Below, piece after piece: positions 18,665 to 27,921 of a stretch of DNA of 64,000 nt; positions within the stretch are counted from its first letter, which is position 1, and every line of letters begins with the position of its first letter. Under the pieces are notes generated by a model. The model saw only the letters and a list, made by a program, of their open reading frames with translations, ran no database searches and was not told the DNA's origin. Source of the stretch: CAUZWH01 sp965224275 (lineage in GTDB: Bacteria; Pseudomonadota; Alphaproteobacteria; SHVV01); NCBI GenBank assembly GCA_965224275.1, contig CBDCYR010000005.1, forward strand, positions 682,001 through 746,000, written 5' to 3'. The position numbers and the translations under genes were made by a program.

Positions 18665-19543
18665 GTGAAAGCGCCCCCGTTCCACTACATCAAGCCGCAA
18701 TCGTTGGCCGAGGTATTCGAGCTTCTCGACACGCACGGTGACGATGCCCAGATACTGGCTGGCGGCCAGAGCCTGATGCCGACGCTGCATCTAAGGCTCT
18801 CCAGCCCCACCGTCTTGATCGATATCAATGGCCTCGATGAACTTGCCGGAATCGCGATCGACGATGACCACGTCACGATCGGTGCGCTCACCCGCCAAGC
18901 CGACGTGCTCAAATCCGACACCGTCAGCGCCCACCTGGCCACGCTGGCCCGCGCCATGCCCCACGTTGCCCACGTCGCAATCCGCAATCGTGGAACCTTC
19001 GGTGGCAGCATTGCCTATGCCGATCCGGCTGCCGAATTGCCGGCCTGCATGCTGGCGCTCGAGGCCACGCTGATCGTGCAGAGCGGCCAAGCCAAGCGCG
19101 AGATCGCGGCGTCGGAATTTTTTCTCGGTCTTTACGAGACCGCGCGCGCGCCCAACGAACTCCTGATCGGCGCGCGAATTCCGGTCGATCCGCCGAATCG
19201 GGTCAGCGCCTTCCTCGAACTGTCACGCCGCCATGGTGATTTCGCTGTGGTCGGTCTCGCGGCGACGGCGACCGCGGTGGACCATCGCCTCGAAGATGTC
19301 CGTCTTGCGTTTTTCGGCTGCGAGGATCGCGCCAAACTGGCGCTTCGCGCTGCGCAAGCTGTCTCCGGTAGCCGCGCCGACGCCACCGCGATCAAGGCTG
19401 CGATCGAGGCGCTCGCCGAAGATCTCGATCCGGTCGCCAATCTGCTCGGCAGCAGCGCCACCAAGCGCCACCTTGCCACGGTATTGACCCGGCGCGCGCT
19501 TGCCGAGCTCGCGGGCGGCATAGGGGAGGCCGGCCATGCCTGA
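18665..19543 (+). CDS. Molybdenum hydroxylase FAD-binding subunit (CoxM-like)
   Basis: A 292-residue FAD subunit of the xanthine dehydrogenase/CO dehydrogenase family. The FAD loops are Leu-Ala-Gly-Gly-Gln-Ser-Leu-Met-Pro near residue 31 and Gly-Thr-Phe-Gly-Gly-Ser-Ile-Ala-Tyr-Ala-Asp-Pro near residue 108. It starts with GTG and overlaps the iron-sulfur subunit gene by eight bases. The three genes in the order medium, small, large are the coxMSL layout. The subunit passes electrons from the 2Fe-2S protein to an acceptor. The divergent 183-bp gap to the DUF1989 gene holds the promoter region. Confidence 0.9.
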   Translation: MKAPPFHYIKPQSLAEVFELLDTHGDDAQILAGGQSLMPTLHLRLSSPTVLIDINGLDELAGIAIDDDHVTIGALTRQADVLKSDTVSAHLATLARAMPHVAHVAIRNRGTFGGSIAYADPAAELPACMLALEATLIVQSGQAKREIAASEFFLGLYETARAPNELLIGARIPVDPPNRVSAFLELSRRHGDFAVVGLAATATAVDHRLEDVRLAFFGCEDRAKLALRAAQAVSGSRADATAIKAAIEALAEDLDPVANLLGSSATKRHLATVLTRRALAELAGGIGEAGHA

Positions 19544-20027
19544 GCGCCAGGAGATCACGCTCACCGTTAACGGCGAGGTCGTCACCCGCAGCATCGGCGT
19601 GCGTCAGCACTTGGTCGATTTCCTGCGCGGCGAACTCGGCCTGCTCGGCTCCCATCTCGGTTGTGAGCACGGCGTCTGCGGCGCCTGCTCGGTGCGGGTC
19701 GACGGCCGCGTCGTACGCGGTTGTCTGATGCTCGCTGTCCAGGCCGACGGGGCCGATGTCCTTACCATCGAGGGCCTGTCTGAGACCGGCGAGATCGCCG
19801 ACTTGCAGGAGGCGTTCGTCGCCGGCAACGCGCTGCAGTGCGGTTTCTGCACACCCGGCATGCTGCTGGCCTCGGCAGAACTGCTGGCTGAAGGTCAACC
19901 GCTGACCCGGGGCGGGATCCGCGAATTCCTGTCGGGCAATTATTGTCGCTGCACCGGCTATCAGGCCATCATCGATGCTGTTGAAACCGTCCTCGCGCAG
20001 CGTGTTGGCAGAGAGGACCAACGTTGA
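19536..20027 (+). CDS. Molybdenum hydroxylase [2Fe-2S] subunit (CoxS-like)
   Basis: A 163-residue protein with two 2Fe-2S clusters. The plant-ferredoxin type is Cys-Glu-His-Gly-Val-Cys-Gly-Ala-Cys plus a later Cys in Val-Val-Arg-Gly-Cys. The C-terminal helical cluster is Cys-Gly-Phe-Cys-Thr-Pro-Gly and Cys-Arg-Cys-Thr-Gly-Tyr. All eight Cys are present. It connects the molybdenum site of the large subunit with the FAD subunit. A palindromic repeat fills the 204-bp gap to the large-subunit gene. Confidence 0.93.
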   Translation: MPERQEITLTVNGEVVTRSIGVRQHLVDFLRGELGLLGSHLGCEHGVCGACSVRVDGRVVRGCLMLAVQADGADVLTIEGLSETGEIADLQEAFVAGNALQCGFCTPGMLLASAELLAEGQPLTRGGIREFLSGNYCRCTGYQAIIDAVETVLAQRVGREDQR

Positions 20028-20056
20028 TATGAAGCATCTGAGCGCGGTCGGTCGCA

Positions 20057-20207
20057 TCCCCCTCACCCAACCCTCTCCCGCCAGGGGAGAGGGCTGTTTT
20101 CTTCGCGCACGCGCACTGAACTCGTTCCTCGATCAAGGAGGGTGGAGTCCGGGACGCCCTCCATGTGCTCCCTCTCCCCTGGCGGGAGAGGGTTGGGGTG
20201 AGGGGGG
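20057..20207. repeat. Intergenic palindromic repeat, full copy
   Basis: CCCCCTCACCCAACCCTCTC at the left pairs with a GAGAGGGTTGGGGTGAGGGG arm at the right. An inner pair of arms, CCCGCCAGGGGAGAGGG and CCCTCTCCCCTGGCGGG, also matches. It separates the small- and large-subunit genes of the hydroxylase. Confidence 0.8.
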
Positions 20208-20231
20208 AGCCGTCGAGGCTCTGTCTCGAAC

Positions 20232-22598
20232 ATGAGCGAAACCACCGTCATTCGCAGTCCCATCGGTGACAGCGTCGAGCGCTCCAAAACCCGCCGCCTG
20301 GCCAACGGGCGCGGTCGCTATACCGACGATCTGAGCCTGCCGCGCATGGTTTATGCCGCCTTCGTGCGCAGCCCCTATGCGCACGCGCGCATCGTCAGCA
20401 TCGATACCACGGCAGCTGCGCAGGCGGCCGGCGTCGTACGCGTATTTACCGGTGCGGAGATTGCCGCGATCGTCGACCCGTGGACCGGTGAAGCGGCTCA
20501 CCTGCCTAATCTGAGATCGCCACCGCAATACCCGATGGCGGTCGAACGCGCGCTTTGGCAGGGCGAACCGGTCGCTCTCGTCGTCGCCACCAGCCGCGCC
20601 TTGGCCGAAGATGCGGCCCTGCTGGTCGAGGTCGGGTGGGAAGAGCTACCGGCGGTGACCGATCCGCAAGCAGCGCTCGAGGCAGGCTCGCCGCTGGTTC
20701 ATCCGGAACTTGGTAACAATTTGGCGTTTTCCCATCAGGTCGGCCGCGGCGATATCGGCCCGGGCTTCGCCGACGCCAAACACGTTTGCGAGCAAACCCT
20801 CTATTTCGGACGCCACACCGGGGTTACGCTGGAGCCGCGCGGCCTCATCGCCGACTACGACCCGACCCTCGAAACGCTCACCGTCCATCACTCGCATCAG
20901 GCACCGTTTCAGATGCAAATGGTGTTTGCCCGCCATCTCGGGATTCCCGAACACAACGTGCGCGTGATCCTGCCGGATATCGGCGGTGGCTTCGGTCTCA
21001 AATTGCACGTCTACAACGACGAGGTCGCGATCGTGGCGGCCAGCAAACTGCTCGGCCGGCCAATCAAATACATTGCCGATCGGGTCGAAAGCTTGTTGAC
21101 CGATATCCACGCCCGCGACCATCGCGTGTCAGCCAAGATCGCGATCGCCGCCGACGGTAGGATCACCGGCCTTTCGGTCGACGATATCTGCGTCATCGGC
21201 GGTTACTCGAACACCATCCGCCTGAGCACCGGTGAGGGTATGCTGGTATTGATGTTTTCCGGCGCCCCCTACGACATCGAGAACTATCAGGCGACGCTCA
21301 AGGTTCCCTTCCAAAATAAAAATATCATTGCCATGTATCGCGGCGTCGGCCAGCCGATCGCCGTCACCGTAACCGAGCACATGGTCGACCTCGCCGCCCG
21401 CGCTGCTGGCATCGACCCGGTCGAGATGCGCCGTCGCAACTACCTCACCGACGATCAGTTCCCAACCGCAGGACCGGGCGGCGTCCAGCTCGAATATCTT
21501 AGCCTCAACCTCTGCCTCGACACTGTCGTCGAGCGCATGAACTATCCGGCCCTGCGCGCCGAGCAGAGCGCCCAACGCGCGTCCGGTACTTATCGCGGCA
21601 TTGGCCTGGCGACGATGGTGGAGGTCACTGCGGTCGGTCCGGTCTATTACGGTGCCGCCGAGGTCGGCGTCAGCACGATCGATGGTTGCACGGTCAAGCT
21701 CGAGCAAAGCGGCAAGGTGCGGGTCATCACCAGCATCACCGACCAGGGCCAGGGCACCGAGGTCGGCATCGCCCAGATCGTGGCCGCCGGGCTCGGGGTG
21801 CCCTTCGCCGACGTTAGCGTGGTTTCCGGTGACACCGCGGTCACGCCGTATGGCGGCGGCGCCTATGCGTCACGCGGCATCGCGATCGGCGGTGAGGCTG
21901 CTTACGACGCCGCCCGGATGGTGCGCGACAACGCACTGTCACTGGCCGGGATCATTCTGCAAGCCGACCCCCGAACGCTCGATATCGAAGACGCTCAAAT
22001 CCGCGACGCCGACACCGGCACCATCCGCATGTCGCTCGCGGAATTATCGATGATCGGTTACACCCGCCAGGATACCTTGCCGCCTGACGTGCAGCCCGAA
22101 CTATCGGCAACCCGCAGCTTTAATCCCAAAGTCCCGGCCTTCGTTGCCAACGGCATCCAGGCGTCGCACGTCGAGGTCGACGCCGACACCGGGTTCGTCA
22201 CCTTGCTCGATCATTGGGTCGTGGCCGACGGTGGTCGGTTGATCAATCCCGCATTGGTCGACGGTCAGATCCGCGGCGGTGTGGTTCAGGGCCTTGGCGC
22301 CGCGCTGTTTGAGCACATCGTTTATGACGAGAACGGCCAGATGCAAACCGCGACCCTGGCCGATTACATGGTGCCGATGGCCTGCGAAATGCCGGATATC
22401 GATGTCGTCCACATCGAAACCCTGCACCAGGACAACAAACTCGGAACCAAGGGCGCCGGCGAAGCCGGCACGATCGGTGCCGCCTCGGCCGTCCTCAACG
22501 CCGTCAACGATGCCCTCGCACCGCTCGGCGCCGAGCCCGTCGCCAGCCTGCCCATCACCCCCGAGATCGTGCTGAAAGCGCTGGGCAAGGTCAGCTAG
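20232..22598 (+). CDS. Molybdenum hydroxylase large subunit (CoxL/XDH-like)
   Basis: A 788-residue molybdopterin-binding subunit. It has Gly-Gly-Gly-Phe-Gly near residue 253 and the family's catalytic Glu in Gly-Ala-Gly-Glu-Ala-Gly-Thr-Ile-Gly-Ala near residue 740. The loop that in CO dehydrogenases carries the selanyl/sulfanyl Cys (Cys-Ser-Phe-Arg) instead reads Met-Tyr-Arg-Gly-Val-Gly-Gln-Pro, so this is not a form I CO dehydrogenase. It also differs from the usual Tyr-Arg-Gly-Ala-Gly-Arg-Pro-Glu. It should hydroxylate an aldehyde or N-heterocycle; the substrate is unknown. Confidence 0.9.
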   Translation: MSETTVIRSPIGDSVERSKTRRLANGRGRYTDDLSLPRMVYAAFVRSPYAHARIVSIDTTAAAQAAGVVRVFTGAEIAAIVDPWTGEAAHLPNLRSPPQYPMAVERALWQGEPVALVVATSRALAEDAALLVEVGWEELPAVTDPQAALEAGSPLVHPELGNNLAFSHQVGRGDIGPGFADAKHVCEQTLYFGRHTGVTLEPRGLIADYDPTLETLTVHHSHQAPFQMQMVFARHLGIPEHNVRVILPDIGGGFGLKLHVYNDEVAIVAASKLLGRPIKYIADRVESLLTDIHARDHRVSAKIAIAADGRITGLSVDDICVIGGYSNTIRLSTGEGMLVLMFSGAPYDIENYQATLKVPFQNKNIIAMYRGVGQPIAVTVTEHMVDLAARAAGIDPVEMRRRNYLTDDQFPTAGPGGVQLEYLSLNLCLDTVVERMNYPALRAEQSAQRASGTYRGIGLATMVEVTAVGPVYYGAAEVGVSTIDGCTVKLEQSGKVRVITSITDQGQGTEVGIAQIVAAGLGVPFADVSVVSGDTAVTPYGGGAYASRGIAIGGEAAYDAARMVRDNALSLAGIILQADPRTLDIEDAQIRDADTGTIRMSLAELSMIGYTRQDTLPPDVQPELSATRSFNPKVPAFVANGIQASHVEVDADTGFVTLLDHWVVADGGRLINPALVDGQIRGGVVQGLGAALFEHIVYDENGQMQTATLADYMVPMACEMPDIDVVHIETLHQDNKLGTKGAGEAGTIGAASAVLNAVNDALAPLGAEPVASLPITPEIVLKALGKVS

Positions 22599-22617
22599 TC
22601 GGACGCTGCCTTTTTCT

Positions 22618-22711
22618 ACCCTCACCCAACCCTCTCCCCAAAGGGAGAGGGCTCTTACCGCGCACTCGGACAGCTCCCTCTCCCATGGGGGAGAGGGCGG
22701 GGGTGAGGGGG
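22618..22711. repeat. Intergenic palindromic repeat, full copy
   Basis: CCCTCACCCAACCCTCTCCC at the left and GAGGGCGGGGGTGAGGGG at the right, between convergent genes. A bidirectional mRNA end is plausible. Confidence 0.8.
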
Positions 22712-22749
22712 AATCAATGCTCTTTACTGCTGGCGGGCGCCAAATCCAC

Positions 22750-23607
22750 CTACGCAGCCCGCACGTTGACCTCCATCCGGCCGATCCCGGCCGCCTCGGC
22801 CACCATTACGTCGCCCGGCTCAACCGGGGCCACGCCTTCCGGCGAGCCCGTTAGAATGATATCGCCGGGATGCAGCGTGTAATGCGTCGATGCGTAAGCG
22901 ATCAGCCGCGGGATGTCGTAATCCAGGCTTTTGGTGCTGGCGTGCTGGCGCACCTCGCCGTTAACCGTGAGCTTGAACTCGATGTCACTGGGATCGGGGA
23001 TCTCGTCAGCGGTCACCAGCCACGGCCCCAGCACCGCGTAGCTTTCGATCGATTTGCGCCAGCTCAGTAACTCGGGGCCGCGCAGCGTCATGTCGAAGCC
23101 GATCGCATAACCGGCGACGTGGTCCAAGGCGTTGTCGTAGGGAATATTGTTGCCCGGTTTGCCGATCACGACGGCGAATTCCATCTCATGATCGTTGCGG
23201 CGGTCGAGGAAGCGCAACGCCACGCCCTCCGAGGCGCCGACCAGCGATGACGTCGCTTTTAGGAACAGCCCCCAATCGGCAATCGATTTGATCACCCTGT
23301 CCTGCAGCAGGTCCGGGTCTGCTTTCGCCTCATCGATATGCGCCTGGTAGTTGATCGGCGCGCCGATGATCTTGCTGGGATTGCCGACCGGGCTCAGCAA
23401 TTCGACTGCGCCCACTTCGTGCGTGGTTGCGTCGGCGGCGATCGCCGCGATACGTGGCCGTAACGTCTCGAGATTGGCGATCACCTGGTCGCCGGGCGCA
23501 ACCGGCCAGTGCAATGCGGGTAAGTCGTCCAGCACCGCGGAAACGTCATGCACGCGATCGTCGATCACGACACCAAGGCGATTGTCGTTGAAACGGCAAA
23601 TTTTCAT
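22750..23607 (-). CDS. Fumarylacetoacetate hydrolase family protein
   Basis: A 285-residue FAH-fold enzyme. It starts Met-Lys-Ile-Cys-Arg-Phe at the ATG at 23607; the upstream extension to 23640 is very basic and unlikely. The metal-binding Glu-x-Glu is in His-Glu-Met-Glu-Phe-Ala-Val-Val-Ile-Gly, with an Asp in Gly-Phe-Asp-Met-Thr-Leu-Arg-Gly. Other landmarks are Gly-Ala-Pro-Ile-Asn-Tyr and Thr-Gly-Ser-Pro-Glu-Gly-Val. Family members split acylpyruvates or hydrate/decarboxylate ring-cleavage products, which suits the nearby aromatic-oxygenase genes. The exact reaction is not known. Confidence 0.88.
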   Translation of the reverse strand: MKICRFNDNRLGVVIDDRVHDVSAVLDDLPALHWPVAPGDQVIANLETLRPRIAAIAADATTHEVGAVELLSPVGNPSKIIGAPINYQAHIDEAKADPDLLQDRVIKSIADWGLFLKATSSLVGASEGVALRFLDRRNDHEMEFAVVIGKPGNNIPYDNALDHVAGYAIGFDMTLRGPELLSWRKSIESYAVLGPWLVTADEIPDPSDIEFKLTVNGEVRQHASTKSLDYDIPRLIAYASTHYTLHPGDIILTGSPEGVAPVEPGDVMVAEAAGIGRMEVNVRAA

Positions 23608-23707
23608 CTGGTACCTGCGAGGTCGGACTCTCTCGAGCAACTGTCGATTGTTGGGAGCACCGGCGCAACCCCTCCCAGCACGGAGGACTCGCGAACGGTG
23701 GACCCGC

Positions 23708-24136
23708 TTAGCCGGTCAAGTCGCCCCAACTGGTGACCACTGCGATGCGAACGGCGATCACCGGCAGCAGTTCGAGAGTCATGGTTTGATATTGCTGATA
23801 GCGCTTGGCGAGAAGGCTCTGCGCCCGAGTGTGCTCGGCACCACCGGCCAGGATATCGGCCCGGCCGCGCACCATCAGCCACCCCAGTCGCGACCAGTCG
23901 GCGTCGTCATAGTAATCGGCCACCAGGGCGACGCGCGGATTCTTGGCGATGTTCCGCAAACGCTTAAGAGGCCCACGCTGGCGCTGTTTCGGTTTCTCGT
24001 CAATCGTGACGAAGATGTTGTTGTTATCGATAGCGAAACACACCGGCAGTACGTGCGGGAGCCCGCCAGCGTCGGCCGTCGCGAGGTGCGCGAGCCGGCG
24101 TCTGGTGAGGAAGTTCCGTTCGAGATCGCTCAGCAC
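23708..24136 (-). CDS. Pyridoxamine 5'-phosphate oxidase-like (PPOX class) protein
   Basis: A 142-residue split-barrel flavin-binding protein. Ala-His-Leu-Ala-Thr-Ala-Asp-Ala-Gly-Gly-Leu-Pro-His-Val-Leu-Pro-Val near residues 16-32 is the typical N-terminal strand pair. Asn-Pro-Arg-Val-Ala-Leu-Val-Ala-Asp-Tyr-Tyr-Asp-Asp-Asp-Trp-type sequence follows. It resembles the probable F420- or FMN-dependent PPOX group. It stands alone between the FAH gene and an orphan binding protein gene; the role is unknown. Confidence 0.8.
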   Translation of the reverse strand: MLSDLERNFLTRRRLAHLATADAGGLPHVLPVCFAIDNNNIFVTIDEKPKQRQRGPLKRLRNIAKNPRVALVADYYDDADWSRLGWLMVRGRADILAGGAEHTRAQSLLAKRYQQYQTMTLELLPVIAVRIAVVTSWGDLTG

Positions 24137-24199
24137 GCGCGCCTCAATCGTCGATTGTTCGCCGGGAGCAATAGACCGGGAGCAAACGGAAAAGAAGAC

Positions 24200-24227
24200 A
24201 AAAAAAGCCCCGGCCGAAGCCGGGGCT
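24200..24227 (-). terminator. Rho-independent terminator of the binding protein gene
   Basis: AGCCCCGGC (24206-24214) and GCCGGGGCT (24219-24227) form a nine-bp stem with a four-base loop. Read on the minus strand the stem is followed by a run of T. It lies 28 bases after the stop of the gene at 24255-25406. Confidence 0.9.
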
Positions 24228-24254
24228 CTGATTTTTGTTGTCGCACCTATTGGC

Positions 24255-25406
24255 CTAGGGCCAGGCTAGGAACTTTCCGTTTTCGCCCAACTTCACGAGC
24301 ACTGCTTTTGGACGATAAGCATCCGGCAATTCTTCTTTTCTGTAACCAACCGTACCGGTGATGAACTCTACGTTCTGAATGGTCATGAAGGCAGCCGCGA
24401 TGTCTTCGCGTGACAACGATTTGGCATTCTCCAACACCATCGCCAACATCTTGGTGGCGTCATAGGTGGCGGTTTCATAAGCGTCGGGATCCTTATCCGA
24501 GAAGCCCGTACGTGTGCGCCATAGCTTGATCCAGTCTTGCACGATCGGACGCGGGTCGTTCGAGGTGTAGTTCGCACCACCGATCGAGCCAATGCCGGTT
24601 CCGGCCGACAATACCCAATAATCACCACCGACGATGGTATAGCCGCTATCGGTAATCTGGGTTTTGATGCCGCGATCGCGAACCTGCTTGACGAACTTTC
24701 CACCATCATCGGGCTGATGGCTCAGCACGATGATGTCGGCCCGCTTGGCCCGCACGGCCGCAACTTGCGAGGCAAAGTTGGTCTCTTGCCGTTTGCTACC
24801 GAGATCGGCGACGATCTCGATGTTGTTTTTGGCCAGATGAATGCGAGCGCGCTTCATGTTGAAAAACGTGAAGTCGTCGTCAATCGTGAAACTGGCGGAC
24901 GCTGTCTTGGGGTTGAGCTGTTCCTTGATCGCTTTGTACAAAGCGCCCTGGACTGCGTCCGGGGTTGGCAGGAAGCGGAAGATCCATTTGCCCTGGTCGG
25001 GATAGACCCAATGGGCGCCCGAGGTCGGTGCGAACGTCGGCATATTGCAGGTCTTGGCATATTCGTACAGCGAGAACAGCTGTTTCGACGAAATGTTGAC
25101 CAGGAACAGCGGAATGCTCTTGTCGGCGCAAGCGCGGCGATACTCGGTGATCATCGGCGCGGTTTCCGGCGAGCGGGAATCGATTTTATAGTATTCGATC
25201 TTCATGCCGCCGCGGACGCCGGTCTTATTGACTTCTTCGAGCGCGAGCTGTCCGCCCCGCCACAGCCGTTCACCAAACGCGATAACCGGACCGCTGAATG
25301 CGGTCGCGAACGGAATTCGAATTTTCTCCTGCGCGTTCGCCGTGCCGATGCCGACCAATGCCGGCAGCGCCAAAACGGCGAGCGCGAGGCCAAGTAACTT
25401 TCTCAT
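24255..25406 (-). CDS. Branched-chain amino acid-type ABC binding protein (orphan)
   Basis: A 383-residue periplasmic protein with a Sec signal (residues 1-25, cut after Ala-Asn-Ala). The mature start is Glu-Lys-Ile-Arg-Ile-Pro-Phe-Ala-Thr-Ala-Phe-Ser-Gly-Pro. The two-lobed LivK-like fold shows Ala-Leu-Glu-Glu-Val-Asn near residue 56 and Ala-Pro-Thr-Ser-Gly-Ala near residue 125. No permease or ATPase gene is adjacent, so it must use a transporter encoded elsewhere, possibly the LivHMGF set at 11.6-15.2 kb (inference). It ends at a clear terminator. Confidence 0.85.
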   Translation of the reverse strand: MRKLLGLALAVLALPALVGIGTANAQEKIRIPFATAFSGPVIAFGERLWRGGQLALEEVNKTGVRGGMKIEYYKIDSRSPETAPMITEYRRACADKSIPLFLVNISSKQLFSLYEYAKTCNMPTFAPTSGAHWVYPDQGKWIFRFLPTPDAVQGALYKAIKEQLNPKTASASFTIDDDFTFFNMKRARIHLAKNNIEIVADLGSKRQETNFASQVAAVRAKRADIIVLSHQPDDGGKFVKQVRDRGIKTQITDSGYTIVGGDYWVLSAGTGIGSIGGANYTSNDPRPIVQDWIKLWRTRTGFSDKDPDAYETATYDATKMLAMVLENAKSLSREDIAAAFMTIQNVEFITGTVGYRKEELPDAYRPKAVLVKLGENGKFLAWP

Positions 25407-25544
25407 AGCTAACCTCCCTAGGGATTGCGCGAATTAGCGCTTGCGCGCGAACTGCATCAAAACCGCGATGCGGCCGCCATCTTACCGTCGCGACGCGCGA
25501 AGGAACAGTCCGTATCGACAACCTCGCGTTAACTTTTAGGCGTT

Positions 25545-26741
25545 CTAAACTTCGCCCGTGGGCGGCGATTCGCCGAACATTCGCTCGATATAGGCGCTGA
25601 TGTAGTTGTGCACGAGGAACTCGCTGGTCGACATGCGGCCGGGTCGGAATCCCTTAGTGTGCATAACTTTTTGCAGCGATTCGATCATCGTGCGGTCTTC
25701 CTCGAGCACATCGTCGAGCTGCTGGTGGATGGGATCGGCGCGTTCGACGACATCGTCGGCCGCATCGAAATAATGTTCCGGGACCGTCAGATATTGATGA
25801 ATCAATGTTTGGTCGACCGCGACCGGCCAGATGATGATGTCGACGATCGAGTAGGGGCGCACAAAGGTAGTCAGATTGGGTGATAGGAAACCCGCCCCTG
25901 CCGCGAGCCGCACATCTTTGTCCTTGAGCCATTCATCAAGCCAAGGCGCATGTCCGAACTCACGCAGACCCTCAAGCGTCGACATGTCGTTTTCGTAAAA
26001 CGCCGCATACCCGCCGTGCTTCCAGGTTTCGTATTGGTAGGTCTCCGGCGTCGGCCAGTTGGTCAGCGTATCGCCATGCAGCGTAATGAGGTGATAGACG
26101 TCGACGAAGTTCTCGTTGATCAGTTTCCAGTTGCAGTTCAACGTCGAGGTCAGTTTCTTCGTCATGCGGAACCGGCCCTGCTGGAACACGCCAAAGTGAT
26201 CGGCAAAGTTGGCAACGAAATCGGTTAGCGGCGCGGCATCGGGGTCAAAGTTAACGAACACCCAACCTTCCCAAACATCGATCTTGATCGACTTCATGCG
26301 GCAATCGTCAAGATCGAAATCGCTGATTTCGTCCATGTAGGACGCACCCAGCAATTTGCCTTCGAGATCGTAGGTCCACGCGTGGTACGGGCACTTGAAC
26401 TGTCTGGCGTTGCCGGTGCCGGTGACCACCTCGACGCCGCGATGGGCGCAGATATTGTAAAACGCGTTGAGGGTTCCGGCGCGGTTGCGGGCCACCACGA
26501 TCGGTTCGCCCATGATGTTGAACGTCATGAAATCGCCGGCGGCCTCGAGCTCCTCGACCCGGGCAACCGCTAGCCAGTCCTTTAAGAAAATCGTTTCCTT
26601 TTCGCGTTCGTAGAGCGCCTCGGACGTATAGATATGGCTCGGCAAATGCGTCGCATCGATCAGGGGTTTGCGCGTCGCGGCAAGCTCGTCGGGCCGGATT
26701 TTGCCGCCCGTATCGCCATCGATTGCTTCAATCACCGCCAT
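25545..26741 (-). CDS. Rieske-type ring-hydroxylating oxygenase alpha subunit
   Basis: A 398-residue oxygenase. The Rieske centre uses Cys98 and His100 (Cys-Ala-His-Arg-Gly) and Cys117 and His120 (Cys-Pro-Tyr-His). The mononuclear iron site is Asp214, His217 and His222 in Asn-Phe-Val-Asp-Val-Tyr-His-Leu-Ile-Thr-Leu-His. All ligands are present. No beta-subunit gene is adjacent, so it may be an alpha-only enzyme like phthalate- or choline-type oxygenases. It needs a reductase that is not encoded nearby. The divergent LLM flavoenzyme gene shares a 129-bp promoter gap. Confidence 0.92.
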   Translation of the reverse strand: MAVIEAIDGDTGGKIRPDELAATRKPLIDATHLPSHIYTSEALYEREKETIFLKDWLAVARVEELEAAGDFMTFNIMGEPIVVARNRAGTLNAFYNICAHRGVEVVTGTGNARQFKCPYHAWTYDLEGKLLGASYMDEISDFDLDDCRMKSIKIDVWEGWVFVNFDPDAAPLTDFVANFADHFGVFQQGRFRMTKKLTSTLNCNWKLINENFVDVYHLITLHGDTLTNWPTPETYQYETWKHGGYAAFYENDMSTLEGLREFGHAPWLDEWLKDKDVRLAAGAGFLSPNLTTFVRPYSIVDIIIWPVAVDQTLIHQYLTVPEHYFDAADDVVERADPIHQQLDDVLEEDRTMIESLQKVMHTKGFRPGRMSTSEFLVHNYISAYIERMFGESPPTGEV

Positions 26742-26870
26742 GTCGCGTACCCTTGGCCCATCTTCGACGGATTCTCGCCTGTCGCGTTATTACAGAGTAT
26801 AACCAGCCGCGCCGGACCGCCCAACCGGGCTGAGAGCGCGATCGGCGCGGCGACGAGAAGGGGAGGATAC

Positions 26871-27896
26871 ATGGCTAAAATCAGATACGGACTATTTTTG
26901 CGCGGACAGTTTCCGCGTGAGGACGACATGGTTGTGCGCATGCAGGAGCTGTTTGAGCAGGCGCGGCGCGCCGACCAACTTGGCTTCGGCGACATCATGG
27001 TCGGGATGCACTACGCCAGCTATCCCTTGTGGATGCCCTCGATGATGCCGTTCCTGGCACGATTGACCGGTGAGGCGCCCAATGCCCGCCTCTGTGCGGG
27101 TATCGTCCTGCTGTCGCTCCATAAGCCGCTCGATATTGCCGAGCAGTTCGCGACCATTGATGCCATGTCGAATGGCCGCGTCGTGTTTGGTGCCGGGCTT
27201 GGCTACCGCGAAGTTGAATTCAACGGCTTTGGCACGACGCAAGCCGATCGGGTACCGCGGTTCGAAGAAAACCTCGATGCGGTGGTGCGGCTGTGGACCG
27301 AAGACAATGTGACCATCAAGGGCTCCCACTTTGAGCTCAATGAGGTCAATATCGCCATGAAGCCGGTACAAAAACCGCGCCCGCCGATCTGGATCGGTGC
27401 CAACGCCGACGGCGCCGTCAAGCGGGCCGCTCGCATGGCCGACACCTGGTTCATCAACCCCCACCAGAAGATGGAAACGATCGAACGTCAGCTCGATATC
27501 TACAAGGCCGAGCTCGACAATGTCGGCAAGCCGTTTCCCGACGAACTGCCATTGATGCGCGAGATTTTCGTGGCGCCGAACCGCGAGGAAGCGCTTGAGC
27601 GCGCCCGTCCCTACATCGAGCAAAAATACAAGGTCTATGTGAAATGGGGGCAGGACAAAGCGATGCCGAAAGAGGATCGCGACCTCTCTGCCGATTTCGA
27701 CGAACTCACCAAGGATCGTTTTCTAATTGGCTCGCCCGACGAAATCGCTGAACAGATCGTCGGCTATCACAAGCGGCTGGGGGTCACCAATATCTGCCTC
27801 GGGGCGCAGGGCGTCGGCATGCCACAGAGCCAGTTGCTGGAGGCCATCCAGCTCTTCTCCGAAGAAGTAATGCCGCGAGTTGAACAGGCGCTTTAG
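26871..27896 (+). CDS. LLM class flavin-dependent oxidoreductase
   Basis: A 341-residue luciferase-like monooxygenase. The ATG at 26871 has a strong GGGGAGG upstream; the frame extends to 26634 but that part overlaps the divergent oxygenase. It begins Met-Ala-Lys-Ile-Arg-Tyr-Gly-Leu-Phe-Leu-Arg-Gly-Gln-Phe. Typical TIM-barrel landmarks are Gly-Arg-Val-Val-Phe-Gly-Ala-Gly-Leu-Gly-Tyr-Arg-Glu, Pro-Pro-Ile-Trp-Ile-Gly-Ala-Asn and a C-terminal Ile-Gly-Ser-Pro-Asp-Glu-Ile. It should use FMNH2 or F420H2 to oxidise an organic substrate. Its divergence from a Rieske oxygenase suggests a joint catabolic role. Confidence 0.9.
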   Translation: MAKIRYGLFLRGQFPREDDMVVRMQELFEQARRADQLGFGDIMVGMHYASYPLWMPSMMPFLARLTGEAPNARLCAGIVLLSLHKPLDIAEQFATIDAMSNGRVVFGAGLGYREVEFNGFGTTQADRVPRFEENLDAVVRLWTEDNVTIKGSHFELNEVNIAMKPVQKPRPPIWIGANADGAVKRAARMADTWFINPHQKMETIERQLDIYKAELDNVGKPFPDELPLMREIFVAPNREEALERARPYIEQKYKVYVKWGQDKAMPKEDRDLSADFDELTKDRFLIGSPDEIAEQIVGYHKRLGVTNICLGAQGVGMPQSQLLEAIQLFSEEVMPRVEQAL

Positions 27897-27921
27897 CCCT
27901 TCTTACGGCGTCTTAGCCCGT

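Noticed and set aside
20232..22598. CO dehydrogenase (coxL) identity for the large subunit
   Set aside because: The Cys-Ser-Phe-Arg active loop of form I enzymes is absent, so only family membership is claimed.
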